A stretch of DNA of 64,000 nucleotides from Burkholderiales bacterium (GTDB lineage Bacteria > Pseudomonadota > Gammaproteobacteria > Burkholderiales > SG8-41): contig JAURHM010000005.1 in the NCBI GenBank assembly GCA_030833315.1, forward strand, positions 24,895 through 88,894. The letters are read 5' to 3'. Both the position numbers and the translations under genes were made by a program. Positions 1-8,268 of this stretch are shown piece by piece; the stretch's first letter is position 1, and every line of letters begins with the position of its first letter. The notes below the pieces were generated by a model. It was given only the letters and a program-made list of their open reading frames with translations, ran no database searches and was not told where the DNA came from.

Positions 1-1159
1 CCGCTTGAGCCGGCGCTGCGGCAACCTGCGGCTTCTCACCCTCGACCGGCGGCTCGGTCAGCCCCGTGCCTTCGGTGGATTTTCCCGCATTGCCTTCAGC
101 CGGCGGTTCGGACAGCCCGGTACCGGCATCACCCGCACTCGCGACCGGCTCTTTGACATCCGCCGCAAACTCGCCACCCGCCTGCACCAGACCCGCCGTA
201 TTTACCTCCTCAACAGGCGCGGTCGCCATGCTGTAGGAAAAAGCCAGGATCCCGATAATCGTGAGCGCGGGCAGAAGAACTATGAAAAATTGCTTCAGAA
301 CGGTCATTGACGGCACACCGGGCGCACCGCCCATCGAACGCGCCAGCCCGACCAGCGCGTTGTGTCCGCGCGCCTGAAGCTTCTCGGCAAAAGAAGGCAA
401 CGCCACATGACGCTCGGCCTCCGGCAGCGGCGGCATCCACTCCGGCTTGATCATCGCCATCAGGATCACATAGCCGACATAAAGGCTCGCCAGCATGATG
501 CCGGGGAAAAAGGCGCCCGCGTACAACTGCACCACGGAAACACCGGCTGTAGCGCCGTAAACAATCAGCAGCACCGACGGCGGAATCAGGATGCCGAGAC
601 ATCCACCTGCGGTAATCGCACCGGCGGCGATCTTGGTGTTGTAGCCGGCGCGAAGCATTGCGGGCATCGCCAGCAGGCCCATCAGCGTCACTACGGCCCC
701 GACAATGCCGGTTGCCGTCGCAAAAATCGCACAGGTCACGATGGTTGCGACCGCGAGCGAGCCCGGTACGCGCGCCATCGACAGGTGCAGACTCTTGAAC
801 AGCCGCTCGATCAGCGCCGCCCGCTCAACGAGGTAACCCATAAACACGAACAACGGCACGGCAATCAGCACGTCATTTGACATCACCCCGTAAGCGCGCT
901 GCACCATCAGGTCGAGCACCTGCCGGACGGCAAGATCCGGATTGACACCACGATAGAAAAACCAGGAAAACGCGACACCCATCCCCATCAGCGTAAAAGC
1001 CGTGGGAAATCCGAGCATGATCGCCACCACCACAAGGGCCAGCATCAGCAGCCCGAGGCTGCCGTTGGTCAGATTGGTCCACGGCGTAAAAATGATCACC
1101 GGCGTCACGATCAATGCCATGATGATGAAGCCGAACCAGAGTTCTTTGCGGATTTTCAT
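1..1159 (-). CDS. dctM: TRAP transporter large permease (DctM type), 3' end beyond window
   Basis: Large membrane subunit of a TRAP transporter, the Na+/H+-coupled channel for substrate delivered by DctP. The ATG at 1159 overlaps the dctQ stop (ATGA), so the two are translationally coupled. The frame stays open to base 1, giving 386 visible residues. Hydrophobic segments typical of DctM run to about residue 310, with family motifs such as AGGCLGILIPPS. From about residue 315 the sequence becomes a hydrophilic Pro/Glu/Gly/Ala-rich stretch with two copies of TGL(S/T)EPP(A/V)EG. This is either a large insert between membrane segments or a tail. Ordinary DctM proteins are about 430 residues and lack such a region; the rest lies outside the window. 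Confidence 0.9.
   Translation of the reverse strand, partial: MKIRKELWFGFIIMALIVTPVIIFTPWTNLTNGSLGLLMLALVVVAIMLGFPTAFTLMGMGVAFSWFFYRGVNPDLAVRQVLDLMVQRAYGVMSNDVLIAVPLFVFMGYLVERAALIERLFKSLHLSMARVPGSLAVATIVTCAIFATATGIVGAVVTLMGLLAMPAMLRAGYNTKIAAGAITAGGCLGILIPPSVLLIVYGATAGVSVVQLYAGAFFPGIMLASLYVGYVILMAMIKPEWMPPLPEAERHVALPSFAEKLQARGHNALVGLARSMGGAPGVPSMTVLKQFFIVLLPALTIIGILAFSYSMATAPVEEVNTAGLVQAGGEFAADVKEPVASAGDAGTGLSEPPAEGNAGKSTEGTGLTEPPVEGEKPQVAAAPAQA
38..121 (-). repeat. Tandem 10-residue repeat inside dctM
   Basis: Bases 92-121 encode TGLSEPPAEG and bases 38-67 encode TGLTEPPVEG on the minus strand, separated by a short Asn/Gly/Lys/Ser/Glu spacer. The repeat sits in the low-complexity hydrophilic part of DctM and probably arose by local duplication. 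Confidence 0.75.
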
Positions 1160-1767
1160 TTGCCGGCTCCATTTCCCGCCGACACGGCCGCCCCGACATC
1201 CTTGGCTTGAACCATCTCCTTCAGCTTGTCGACATCTACCTCCTCGACGTCCTCCTCGCGCGAAGGCCATTCACCCTGACGGATACAGACAATGCAGCGC
1301 ACGATCTCAACCAGACCTTGCGCCAGCAGGAACAGACCGGCCAGCGGAATCACGGTTTTGAACGGGTAAACCGGCGGGCCGTCCGCGGTGATATTGGAAT
1401 GCTCGTTGATCGCCCAGGATTCGGCAGCGTAGAAATAGCCGGCGTAGGTCAGCGCCACAACGCCGGGAATGAAAAACAGGAAATAAAGTGTCAGATCCAG
1501 TGTGGCCTGCGTCCGCGGCTCAAAAAAACCGTAGAGCACGTCACCGCGTACGTGGCCGTTCTTTGACAGCGTGTAAGCGCCGGACATCATGAACAGCGTG
1601 CCGTAGAGCATGATCATCGCGTCGAAGGCCCAGGCGTGCGGGGCATCCAGCACATAGCGGGAAAACACTTCCCAGGAAATCAGTATCGTCAACCCGACAA
1701 TCAGCCATGAGAAAAAGTGGCCGACGAACGTACTGACCTTGTCGATGAACAGCAGAATTTTTTGCAT
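1156..1767 (-). CDS. dctQ: TRAP transporter small permease (DctQ type)
   Basis: Small four-helix membrane subunit of the TRAP transporter; in the family it binds DctM and supports docking of the loaded DctP protein. The 203 residues show an N-terminal helix (about 12-32), a second around the motif MIMLYGTLFMMSGAYTL, and two more near 90-112 and 130-155. A hydrophilic acidic C-terminal tail (REEDVEEVDVDKL) is longer than in many DctQ proteins. Its last bases overlap the dctM start. A stem-loop separates it from dctP upstream. Confidence 0.9.
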   Translation of the reverse strand: MQKILLFIDKVSTFVGHFFSWLIVGLTILISWEVFSRYVLDAPHAWAFDAMIMLYGTLFMMSGAYTLSKNGHVRGDVLYGFFEPRTQATLDLTLYFLFFIPGVVALTYAGYFYAAESWAINEHSNITADGPPVYPFKTVIPLAGLFLLAQGLVEIVRCIVCIRQGEWPSREEDVEEVDVDKLKEMVQAKDVGAAVSAGNGAGK

Positions 1768-1830
1768 GTTTCTTTACTCAATGTCGTTGTTACTGGCGGT
1801 TACACATAAATGCCGGAGCGGTCGTCCTAA

Positions 1831-1866
1831 AAAAAACACCATCCGGGCTGGCCGGATGGTGTTTTC
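1831..1866 (-). terminator. Stem-loop between dctP and dctQ, terminator or attenuator
   Basis: A 14-bp perfect stem (1833-1846 with 1852-1865) and a 5-nt loop are followed, in the minus-strand reading, by a run of eight U. It lies directly after dctP and before dctQM. Such an element can stop most transcripts so that binding protein is made in excess of the permeases; that role is inference. Confidence 0.8.
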
Positions 1867-1889
1867 AACGGTCTCGTGCCAATCCTGAA

Positions 1890-3050
1890 TCAGGACTTCT
1901 TGGCCGGAGCCGCCTTCTTGGCAAAGTAGTGGTTGTAAGCCATGCGGCGGTTGACGTTGGTATCCAGATCCCAGCGCACGGCGCGCTCGGCGAACTTGCG
2001 CTGCGATTCCTCGATTTCGCGGAACAGCGCATTGTCCTTGCGCTTGGCCACAGCGTCGTCGTAGCCGTTGAGCTGCGCCTGCAACACGGCATCCGGGGTC
2101 TTGTAGAACTTGACGCCCTGCTTCTGCTGCATCTCGATGTAATCCTGGGAATAGCGGTGCACCGCCTTCCAGGACATGTCGGAGGATGCGGCATCAACGG
2201 CATTTTCGATGATCGCTTTCATCTTCGCCGGCAGCGCATCGAACTTGCCCTTGTTGAACATGATCTCGAACTGCTCGGCGTTCTGGTGGAAGCTCTGCAG
2301 CATGCAGACCTTGGACACGTCGGGGAAACCGAGCAAGCGGTCGGACGAGGCGTTGTTGAACTCGGCCGCGTCGAGCAGGCCGCGGTCCATCGCCGGCACG
2401 ATCTCGCCGCCGGGCAGCGCGTTGACCGCAGCGCCCATCGCCGTGAACACGTCAATCGAAATACCGACGGTGCGGAACTTCAGCCCTTTCATGTCCTGCA
2501 CTTTGGTGATCGGTTTCTTGAACCAGCCCAGCGGCTGCGTCGGCATCGGACCGTAGGGGAACGACACCACGTTGGCGCCGATCGAGCCGTAGAGCTTGGC
2601 GAGCAGTTCCTTGCCGCCGCCGTATTTGTGCCAGGCCAGCAGCATGTTGGCATCCATGCCATAGGCCGGGCCCGAACCCCACAGCGCCAGCGCATTCTGT
2701 TTGCCGTAGTGGTACACCAGCACGCCATGACCGCCATCGAGTGTGCCCTTGGACACTGCGTCGAGCAGCTGGAAGGCGGGAACCACGGCGCCAGCGGGCA
2801 GCACTTCGATTTTGAGATCGCCGCCGGTCATGTCATTGACTTTCTTGGCGAAATCGAGAGCGTACTCGTGGAAAATATCCTTGGCCGGCCACGTGCTCTG
2901 CCACCGCATCGTAATCGGGCCGGCCTGGGCCTTGGCGATCATCGGGAAACCGGCGGCGACAACGCCAGTGGTCGCGGCAGCCGCGCCAGTCAGGAATTTG
3001 CGGCGGGTCGGGCTTGCTTCAGCAGCCTTTTTATCCTGTTTCTTAACCAT
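1890..3050 (-). CDS. dctP: TRAP transporter substrate-binding protein (DctP type), Tat exported
   Basis: Periplasmic receptor that captures the transporter's substrate, probably an organic acid (substrate not readable from sequence). It is 386 residues. The N-terminus carries a twin-arginine signal (TRRKFLTG followed by an Ala-rich hydrophobic stretch ending near AKAQ, residue about 42), so it is likely exported folded. The body has DctP features such as WPAKDIFHEYA and the conserved Arg segment KGLKFRTVGIS used to bind carboxylate. A strong ribosome site (GGAGGAG) lies 3 nt before the ATG. It is the first gene of the dctP-Q-M set. Confidence 0.93.
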   Translation of the reverse strand: MVKKQDKKAAEASPTRRKFLTGAAAATTGVVAAGFPMIAKAQAGPITMRWQSTWPAKDIFHEYALDFAKKVNDMTGGDLKIEVLPAGAVVPAFQLLDAVSKGTLDGGHGVLVYHYGKQNALALWGSGPAYGMDANMLLAWHKYGGGKELLAKLYGSIGANVVSFPYGPMPTQPLGWFKKPITKVQDMKGLKFRTVGISIDVFTAMGAAVNALPGGEIVPAMDRGLLDAAEFNNASSDRLLGFPDVSKVCMLQSFHQNAEQFEIMFNKGKFDALPAKMKAIIENAVDAASSDMSWKAVHRYSQDYIEMQQKQGVKFYKTPDAVLQAQLNGYDDAVAKRKDNALFREIEESQRKFAERAVRWDLDTNVNRRMAYNHYFAKKAAPAKKS

Positions 3051-3329
3051 TTACTCCTCCAGATTACAGTTAAAGCGCGGGACCGCAACAGGCCGGGGCC
3101 AGCGAGTTTTTATTGAAAACTTCTGCTTGAGCCTGTTACGACATTTCGGGAAAACAACAAGTTGTACCCTTAAATTTTATTTTTGCTTAAAACCATTTCA
3201 GGGCAAAAGGCATCCTAGCGCCCGCATACGCCAAAATCAAGCCTACCCCCTCGTAACAATTGAATACTTACATGAATCTGACAGGGGTTTGTTACCTGAT
3301 GAAATCCGCAATGCAACAACGCCTGCCCA
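3051..3329. other. Intergenic region upstream of dctP
   Basis: This 279-bp spacer lies between the dctP start and the ATPase stop and must hold the dctP promoter. It is A+T-richer than its surroundings. It contains an inverted pair GTAACAA (3253-3259) / TTGTTAC (3289-3295), a possible operator arm pair with wide spacing. I see no gene and no convincing promoter hexamers. Confidence 0.4.
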
Positions 3330-6008
3330 CTAACGGGAGACCTCCGGAACGGCTTTGTAAATCAGGCCATTGCGTGCCAGCCATTTCTCGCCCTCCACAG
3401 CGACCAGCACCACCGCCGCACAGGCCAGACATAACCCGAGCTCCAGCGCTGACAGCGGTTCGGTATCAAAAATACGATTCAGCGCCGGGACATAAATCAG
3501 CAACAGCTGCAATCCGACCGTCAGCGCCACGGTGATGACTAGTGGCCGGTTCGACAGCACGCCGATCACCAGCAGGGACTCGAGGTCCGAGCGGATCGCC
3601 ATGACATGCGTAAGCTGCGCAAACGTCAATGCGGTAAACACCATCGTCTGCCAATGGCCGACACCATTATTGACGCCCCAGTATTGCAGCGTCAGCACCA
3701 GGGCGCTCATCAATGCACCCACGCACAGGATGTGCTGCCACATGCCGCGGGCAAACATGTTCTCGGCGGGCGGATGCGGCGGACGCTGCATGATGCCGCG
3801 CTCCGCCGGCTCCGCGGTCAGCGCCAGCCCCGGAAGGCCGTCGGTCACCAGATTCACCCAGAGGATGTGCAGGGGCAGCAGCGGCAGCGGCATGCCGAAA
3901 AACGGCGCGAGGGCGATCAGCAGCACCTCGGCCAGATTGGTGGTCAGCACGTATTTGATAAAGCGGCGGATATTGTCGTAGATGCGCCGGCCACCGCGCA
4001 CCGCGGCGACGATGGTGGCGAAATTATCGTCCAGCAACACCATGTCAGCAGCCTCGCGTGCGACATCGGTTCCACCGCGACCCATCGCCACACCGATATC
4101 GGCACGCTTCAGCGCGGGTGCATCGTTGACGCCGTCGCCGGTCATCGCGACAAACTGGCCGCGCGCCTGCAAGGCCTCAACCACGCGGATTTTCTGAGCG
4201 GGATCAACGCGCGCGTAAACCCGCGTATCCAGCACTCTGGAAGCGAGCGTCACATCGTCCATCATCGCCAGTTCGCGTCCGGTAATCACTGCGTCACCGT
4301 CGTCGGCAATCCCCAGGCGGCGCGCAATAGCACGAGCCGTCGCCGGATGATCGCCCGTAATCATCACCGGCGTGATGCCGGCGCTGAGGCAGGTTGCCAC
4401 CGCAGCAGCAGCTTCCGCACGCGGCGGATCCATCAGGCCGACCAGGCCAATGAACATCAACCCGTCTTCCGCTGCCTCGGCATCATTCAAATCCGGAATG
4501 GCGTCCCAGCGGCGGCAGGCCAGTGCCAGCACGCGCAATCCGTCCGCAGCCATCGCAGCGGCAGTACTTTCGAGTTCCGCGCGCGGCAGGCTTTCGACAC
4601 CGGATGCGTTAAACACCCCGATACAGCGCGGCAATACCGCCTCCGGCGCACCCTTGGTATAGGCCATCACGCCGTCAGCACCGGCATGAAATGTGGTCAT
4701 GCGCATGCGCACCGAATCAAACGGCAGCTCGGCACGACGCGGCGTATCGCGCTCGAGAATCTCCCGCGAAAAACCGGCGCGCTGGGCAGCAACATGCAAA
4801 GCCACTTCGGTCGGATCACCAGCCGCACTGCCGCCGGCTTCACTGGTGGCGTCGTTGCACAGCGCCATCGCCGTAAACAGGTGTCCAGCAACAGCGCCGG
4901 TCACCTGCTCAGGCGCCAGCAGTACGCCCTCGACCAGGCAGGATTCGACGCGCATCCGGTTCTCCGTCAGCGTGCCGGTCTTGTCGGAACAGATATAGGT
5001 AATCGAACCCAGCGTCTCGACGCTCGGCAGCCGCCGCATCAACGCCTGCTGTTCAACCATGCGATAGGCGCCCAATGCAAGTGCGATGGTGACAACCGCC
5101 GGTAATGCCTCGGGTATCGCCGCAACCGCTAGGCTGACCGCGGTGAGCAGCATCAGCAAGGGCGGTTCGCCGCGCAGCAGTCCGGCGACAAAGATCAACG
5201 TGCAAACCAGCAATACAAAAATCGCCAGCCGCCTGCCGAAGGCCGCGTGCCGCTTCTGTAGCGGTGTTTTCGATTCTTCGCTGGCAGCCAGCAGCGCGGC
5301 AATCTGCCCCAGCTCGGTCGCCATCCCGGTCGCCACCACCAGACCGCTGCCGCGACCGTAAGTCACGATGGTGCCCTTGTACGCCATGTTGCGACGGTCG
5401 CCGAGCGCGGCATCGGCTTCCGCAAGAATTCCCGCGTCCTTGTCCACCGGTACCGATTCCCCGGTCAGCGCAGCCTCTTCCACGCGCATGCGCATGGTTT
5501 CAAGCAGACGCAGATCTGCCGGCACCATATTGCCGGCCTCCAGCAGCACAAGGTCACCGGGCACCAATTCGGCGGCCGCAATCACCAAACGCTGACCGTC
5601 GCGCATGACGGTCGCTGAAGGCGCAGCAATACGCTGCAGAGCAGCCATCGCCTTTTCGGCGCGATATTCCTGCGTAAAACCGATAACTGCATTGAGCAGC
5701 AGGATGGCGACAATCGCCAGCGTGTCCGCGATGTCGCCGACCACGCCGGACAGCACTGCGGCCGCCATCAGCACGAGAATCATGAAGTCGGCAAACTGGG
5801 CCGCGAGAATACGCCAGGGGCTGCGCCGGTCTCCCTGCTGCAGCAGATTGGGACCATACAATGCCAGGCGTCTTGCCGCTTCCACTGCGGAAAGACCACG
5901 CTGCGCATCGCTGCTCAACGTGGATAGTGCAGTCGCCGCATCCCGGTCATGCCAATCTACGGATGAATCAGCCGGGGCGTTTTTTTCTGGATCAGGTTCG
6001 CGGCTCAT
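3330..6008 (-). CDS. P2-type cation-transporting ATPase (Ca2+/Mn2+ exporter-like)
   Basis: ATP-driven cation pump of the inner membrane, 892 residues. Visible signatures: actuator TGES at 182-185, PEALP in membrane helix 4 (299-303), phosphorylation site DKTGTLT with Asp342, nucleotide-domain KGAPE (452-456), TGDHP (551) and hinge GDGVND (624-629). Helix 5 NLAEVLL and helix 6 WVNLVTDGLP keep Asn/Glu/Asn/Thr/Asp residues used by P2 pumps for Ca2+. In helix 8 the place of the SERCA site-I Glu looks like Gln (TFAQLTHVM), so a single ion site is possible. Helix-4 Ala instead of Gly (PEGLP in SERCA) is a known bacterial variant. It stands alone, 59 bp after lutC, behind an FNR-type site. An in-frame stop lies four codons upstream, so this is the longest possible start. 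Confidence 0.85.
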   Translation of the reverse strand: MSREPDPEKNAPADSSVDWHDRDAATALSTLSSDAQRGLSAVEAARRLALYGPNLLQQGDRRSPWRILAAQFADFMILVLMAAAVLSGVVGDIADTLAIVAILLLNAVIGFTQEYRAEKAMAALQRIAAPSATVMRDGQRLVIAAAELVPGDLVLLEAGNMVPADLRLLETMRMRVEEAALTGESVPVDKDAGILAEADAALGDRRNMAYKGTIVTYGRGSGLVVATGMATELGQIAALLAASEESKTPLQKRHAAFGRRLAIFVLLVCTLIFVAGLLRGEPPLLMLLTAVSLAVAAIPEALPAVVTIALALGAYRMVEQQALMRRLPSVETLGSITYICSDKTGTLTENRMRVESCLVEGVLLAPEQVTGAVAGHLFTAMALCNDATSEAGGSAAGDPTEVALHVAAQRAGFSREILERDTPRRAELPFDSVRMRMTTFHAGADGVMAYTKGAPEAVLPRCIGVFNASGVESLPRAELESTAAAMAADGLRVLALACRRWDAIPDLNDAEAAEDGLMFIGLVGLMDPPRAEAAAAVATCLSAGITPVMITGDHPATARAIARRLGIADDGDAVITGRELAMMDDVTLASRVLDTRVYARVDPAQKIRVVEALQARGQFVAMTGDGVNDAPALKRADIGVAMGRGGTDVAREAADMVLLDDNFATIVAAVRGGRRIYDNIRRFIKYVLTTNLAEVLLIALAPFFGMPLPLLPLHILWVNLVTDGLPGLALTAEPAERGIMQRPPHPPAENMFARGMWQHILCVGALMSALVLTLQYWGVNNGVGHWQTMVFTALTFAQLTHVMAIRSDLESLLVIGVLSNRPLVITVALTVGLQLLLIYVPALNRIFDTEPLSALELGLCLACAAVVLVAVEGEKWLARNGLIYKAVPEVSR

Positions 6009-6041
6009 AGGCCCATGCTATCCACCACAACAGGGCGCTGT

Positions 6042-6055
6042 TTGATTCAGATCAA
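6042..6055 (-). promoter_or_regulatory. FNR/ANR-type binding site upstream of the cation ATPase
   Basis: TTGAT-N4-ATCAA, a perfect match to the FNR consensus halves, lies 34-47 bases before the ATPase ATG. A -10-like TAGCAT (minus-strand reading, about 6015-6020) starts 21 nt beyond the site. That is close to class II FNR activation spacing, with the site centred near -41. Low-oxygen control of the pump is an inference. Confidence 0.6.
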
Positions 6056-6067
6056 AACCAGGAACGG

Positions 6068-6715
6068 CTAGGGAATCAGCAGCACATGCACGCGGTAGGG
6101 GCCGTGGGCGCCCAGCGTTACAGTCTGCTCGATGTCGGCGGTACGCGAAGGTCCCGAAATAAAATTCACGGCGCGTGGCATCGTGCCGATGTCACGACGC
6201 AACAATACCCACGCATCCTCCATGCCGGCGACGATTCGGCTCTTGGAGACGACAGCAATATGCGTTTCCGGCAACAGGCTGGTCGTGGCCGGCGTATCCC
6301 GCCCCGAACACATCATCAGCGTACCGGTTTCGGCGAGGGCACAAAACGCCCCGGTGATACCGACCAGATCCGTATCGCACGCAGGACGGCCCTCGACCTG
6401 AAGACCCTGCCCCGCCCAGTCGAGCATCGCGTAATCGGGCCAGCACACTGCTGTTTTCGGCAACTGCTTTTCAGTCAGATAACGCGCCACTGCTGCAGGC
6501 AAGTCCTGCAACGAAGCAATATCCTCGACGCTGGTGGTCAGATTCAGCGCACGGTCGCGAAACCGCGCCACCAGATCGGCATCGACATAAGGGCGCGGGC
6601 TTTGCGGATGTTCGGCGATGAACTGCGCGACCTTATCCTGCTCCGCAGCGCGCGGCGTCACCGCCTTGCCCTGACGGGTGCGGATGCGGGCAAGGATGTT
6701 GGCGCGTGCGGACAT
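6068..6715 (-). CDS. lutC: LutC-type LUD-domain protein, lactate oxidation complex
   Basis: Third component of the LutABC system that oxidises L-lactate to pyruvate in Bacillus and many proteobacteria. It has 215 residues, the usual LutC length. The LUD/YkgG domain occupies most of it, with family motifs LVGITGAFCALAETGTLM and LLPETHIAVV, ending in GAHGPYRVHVLLIP. Its start codon overlaps the mmsA stop by one base (TGATG), so translation is probably coupled to mmsA. It is separated from lutB by mmsA, which is not the usual lutABC order. Confidence 0.9.
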   Translation of the reverse strand: MSARANILARIRTRQGKAVTPRAAEQDKVAQFIAEHPQSPRPYVDADLVARFRDRALNLTTSVEDIASLQDLPAAVARYLTEKQLPKTAVCWPDYAMLDWAGQGLQVEGRPACDTDLVGITGAFCALAETGTLMMCSGRDTPATTSLLPETHIAVVSKSRIVAGMEDAWVLLRRDIGTMPRAVNFISGPSRTADIEQTVTLGAHGPYRVHVLLIP

Positions 6716-8235
6716 CAGCCCAGCGTCGGCATGTTGAAGCCGGTGGGCAACGCCTTGTCATCGGGCCAACGCGTGGTCACGACCTTGCCTCGGGTATAAA
6801 AACGCACGCCTTCCGGACCATGCACATGCTGGTCGCCGAACAGCGAGTTGCGCCAGCCACCGAAGGAATAAAACGCGATGGGCACCGGGATCGGTACATT
6901 GATGCCGACCATGCCGACTTCTATCTCGCGTTCGAAACGTCGTGCCGCACCACCGGAACGCGTGAACACCGCCGTGCCGTTGGCAAAGGGATTGCCATTG
7001 ATCATCGCAATCGCTTCATCGAGCGATTTCACCCGCAGCACCACCAGCACCGGTCCGAAGATTTCATCCCGGTAGATGCTCATGTCGGTGCGCACCTTGT
7101 CAAACAGCGACGCGCCGATGAAAAAGCCGTCTTCATGCCCCGGCACCTTGTGCCCGCGACCGTCAAGCACCAGCTTCGCGCCTGCAGCAACACCCTGATC
7201 GACATAAGCGGAAATCTTGTCGCGATGTACGCGGCTGATCACCGGCCCCATATCGGTGCCCTTGTCATGGCCGGAACCGATTTTCAGTTTTTCAGCAGCC
7301 GCCTTGAGCTTGGCCACCAGTTGATCGGCAACCTCTTCCACTGCAACCACCGCCGAAATGGCCATGCAGCGCTCGCCGGCTGAGCCATAGGCTGCACCGA
7401 TCAGCGCATCCGCTGCAAAATCGAGATCGGCATCGGCCAGCACCACCGCGTGATTCTTCGCGCCGCCCAGCGCCTGCACGCGCTTGCCTTCATGGGCGCA
7501 GGTTTCGTAAATGTATTTGGCGATCGGCGTCGATCCGACGAAGGACACTGCCTTGACGTCAGGATGATGCAACAACCCGTCCACGGCCTCCTTGTCGCCG
7601 TGCACCACATTAAGCACGCCATCGGGCAACCCCGCCTCCTTGAGCAACTCAGCCATGCGCATCGACGCCGACGGCACTTTTTCCGAAGGTTTCAGCACGA
7701 AGGTATTGCCGCAGGCGATTGCCACCGGGAACATCCACAGCGGCACCATCACCGGGAAGTTGAACGGCGTGATGCCCGCGCAAACCCCCAGCGGCTGGCG
7801 CAGTGAATGGGTGTCAACGCCGGTGCCGACATCGGGGCTATGCTCGCCCTTCAGCAACTGCGGAATGCCGGTCATGAATTCGACGACCTCAAGTCCGCGC
7901 TGCACCGAACCCATCGCATCGGGCAGGGTCTTGCCGTGTTCATCGGTCACCAGGCGCGCCAGTTCCTCATGGTGGGCCACCAGCAGTTCGCGGAACTTCA
8001 TCAGGATGCGTGCGCGGCGCAGGGGCGGCGTATCGCGCCAGGCCGGGAAGGCGCGTTTCGCGGCGGCAACAGCCGCCTCGATATCCGCCGCGTTGGCCAG
8101 CGGCACGCGACGAGTCACCTTGCCGGTTGCCGGGTTGGTGACATCGGCACTGCGCGTCGAACTCGCGTTGCGGACTTTGCCGTCGATCCACAAGGGGACG
8201 GTGGCCACGGCGGAATGGTCTGCCGGTTTGTTCAT
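6715..8235 (-). CDS. mmsA: CoA-acylating methylmalonate-semialdehyde dehydrogenase
   Basis: NAD-dependent aldehyde dehydrogenase that converts methylmalonate or malonate semialdehyde plus CoA to propionyl- or acetyl-CoA and CO2 (valine, beta-alanine and inositol breakdown). It has 506 residues. Visible features: GITPFNFPVMVPLWMFP, the nucleotide-binding FVGSTPIAKYI, the nucleophile Cys290 in SAGERCMA, and LGGAKN where hydrolytic ALDHs carry the general-base Glu. That loss fits CoA-dependent enzymes. A strong GGAGGAG site precedes the ATG. It sits between lutB and lutC on the same strand, an unusual place for a catabolic ALDH. Confidence 0.92.
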   Translation of the reverse strand: MNKPADHSAVATVPLWIDGKVRNASSTRSADVTNPATGKVTRRVPLANAADIEAAVAAAKRAFPAWRDTPPLRRARILMKFRELLVAHHEELARLVTDEHGKTLPDAMGSVQRGLEVVEFMTGIPQLLKGEHSPDVGTGVDTHSLRQPLGVCAGITPFNFPVMVPLWMFPVAIACGNTFVLKPSEKVPSASMRMAELLKEAGLPDGVLNVVHGDKEAVDGLLHHPDVKAVSFVGSTPIAKYIYETCAHEGKRVQALGGAKNHAVVLADADLDFAADALIGAAYGSAGERCMAISAVVAVEEVADQLVAKLKAAAEKLKIGSGHDKGTDMGPVISRVHRDKISAYVDQGVAAGAKLVLDGRGHKVPGHEDGFFIGASLFDKVRTDMSIYRDEIFGPVLVVLRVKSLDEAIAMINGNPFANGTAVFTRSGGAARRFEREIEVGMVGINVPIPVPIAFYSFGGWRNSLFGDQHVHGPEGVRFYTRGKVVTTRWPDDKALPTGFNMPTLG

Positions 8236-8268
8236 AAACTCCTCCAGTAATGCGCCAATTTCTGTTGT

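Noticed and set aside
1929..3116. A 395-codon plus-strand frame across dctP
   Set aside because: It is antisense to dctP, which has a Tat signal and family motifs; the antisense frame has no recognisable domain and a His-rich shadow composition.
3253..3295. GTAACAA...TTGTTAC as an operator for dctP
   Set aside because: The half-sites are 29 nt apart and match no regulator motif I can name with confidence; listed only as an intergenic feature.
3606..5105. A 499-codon plus-strand frame across the cation ATPase
   Set aside because: It is a shadow of the P-type ATPase on the other strand, rich in Arg/His/Gln as expected from GC-rich antisense.
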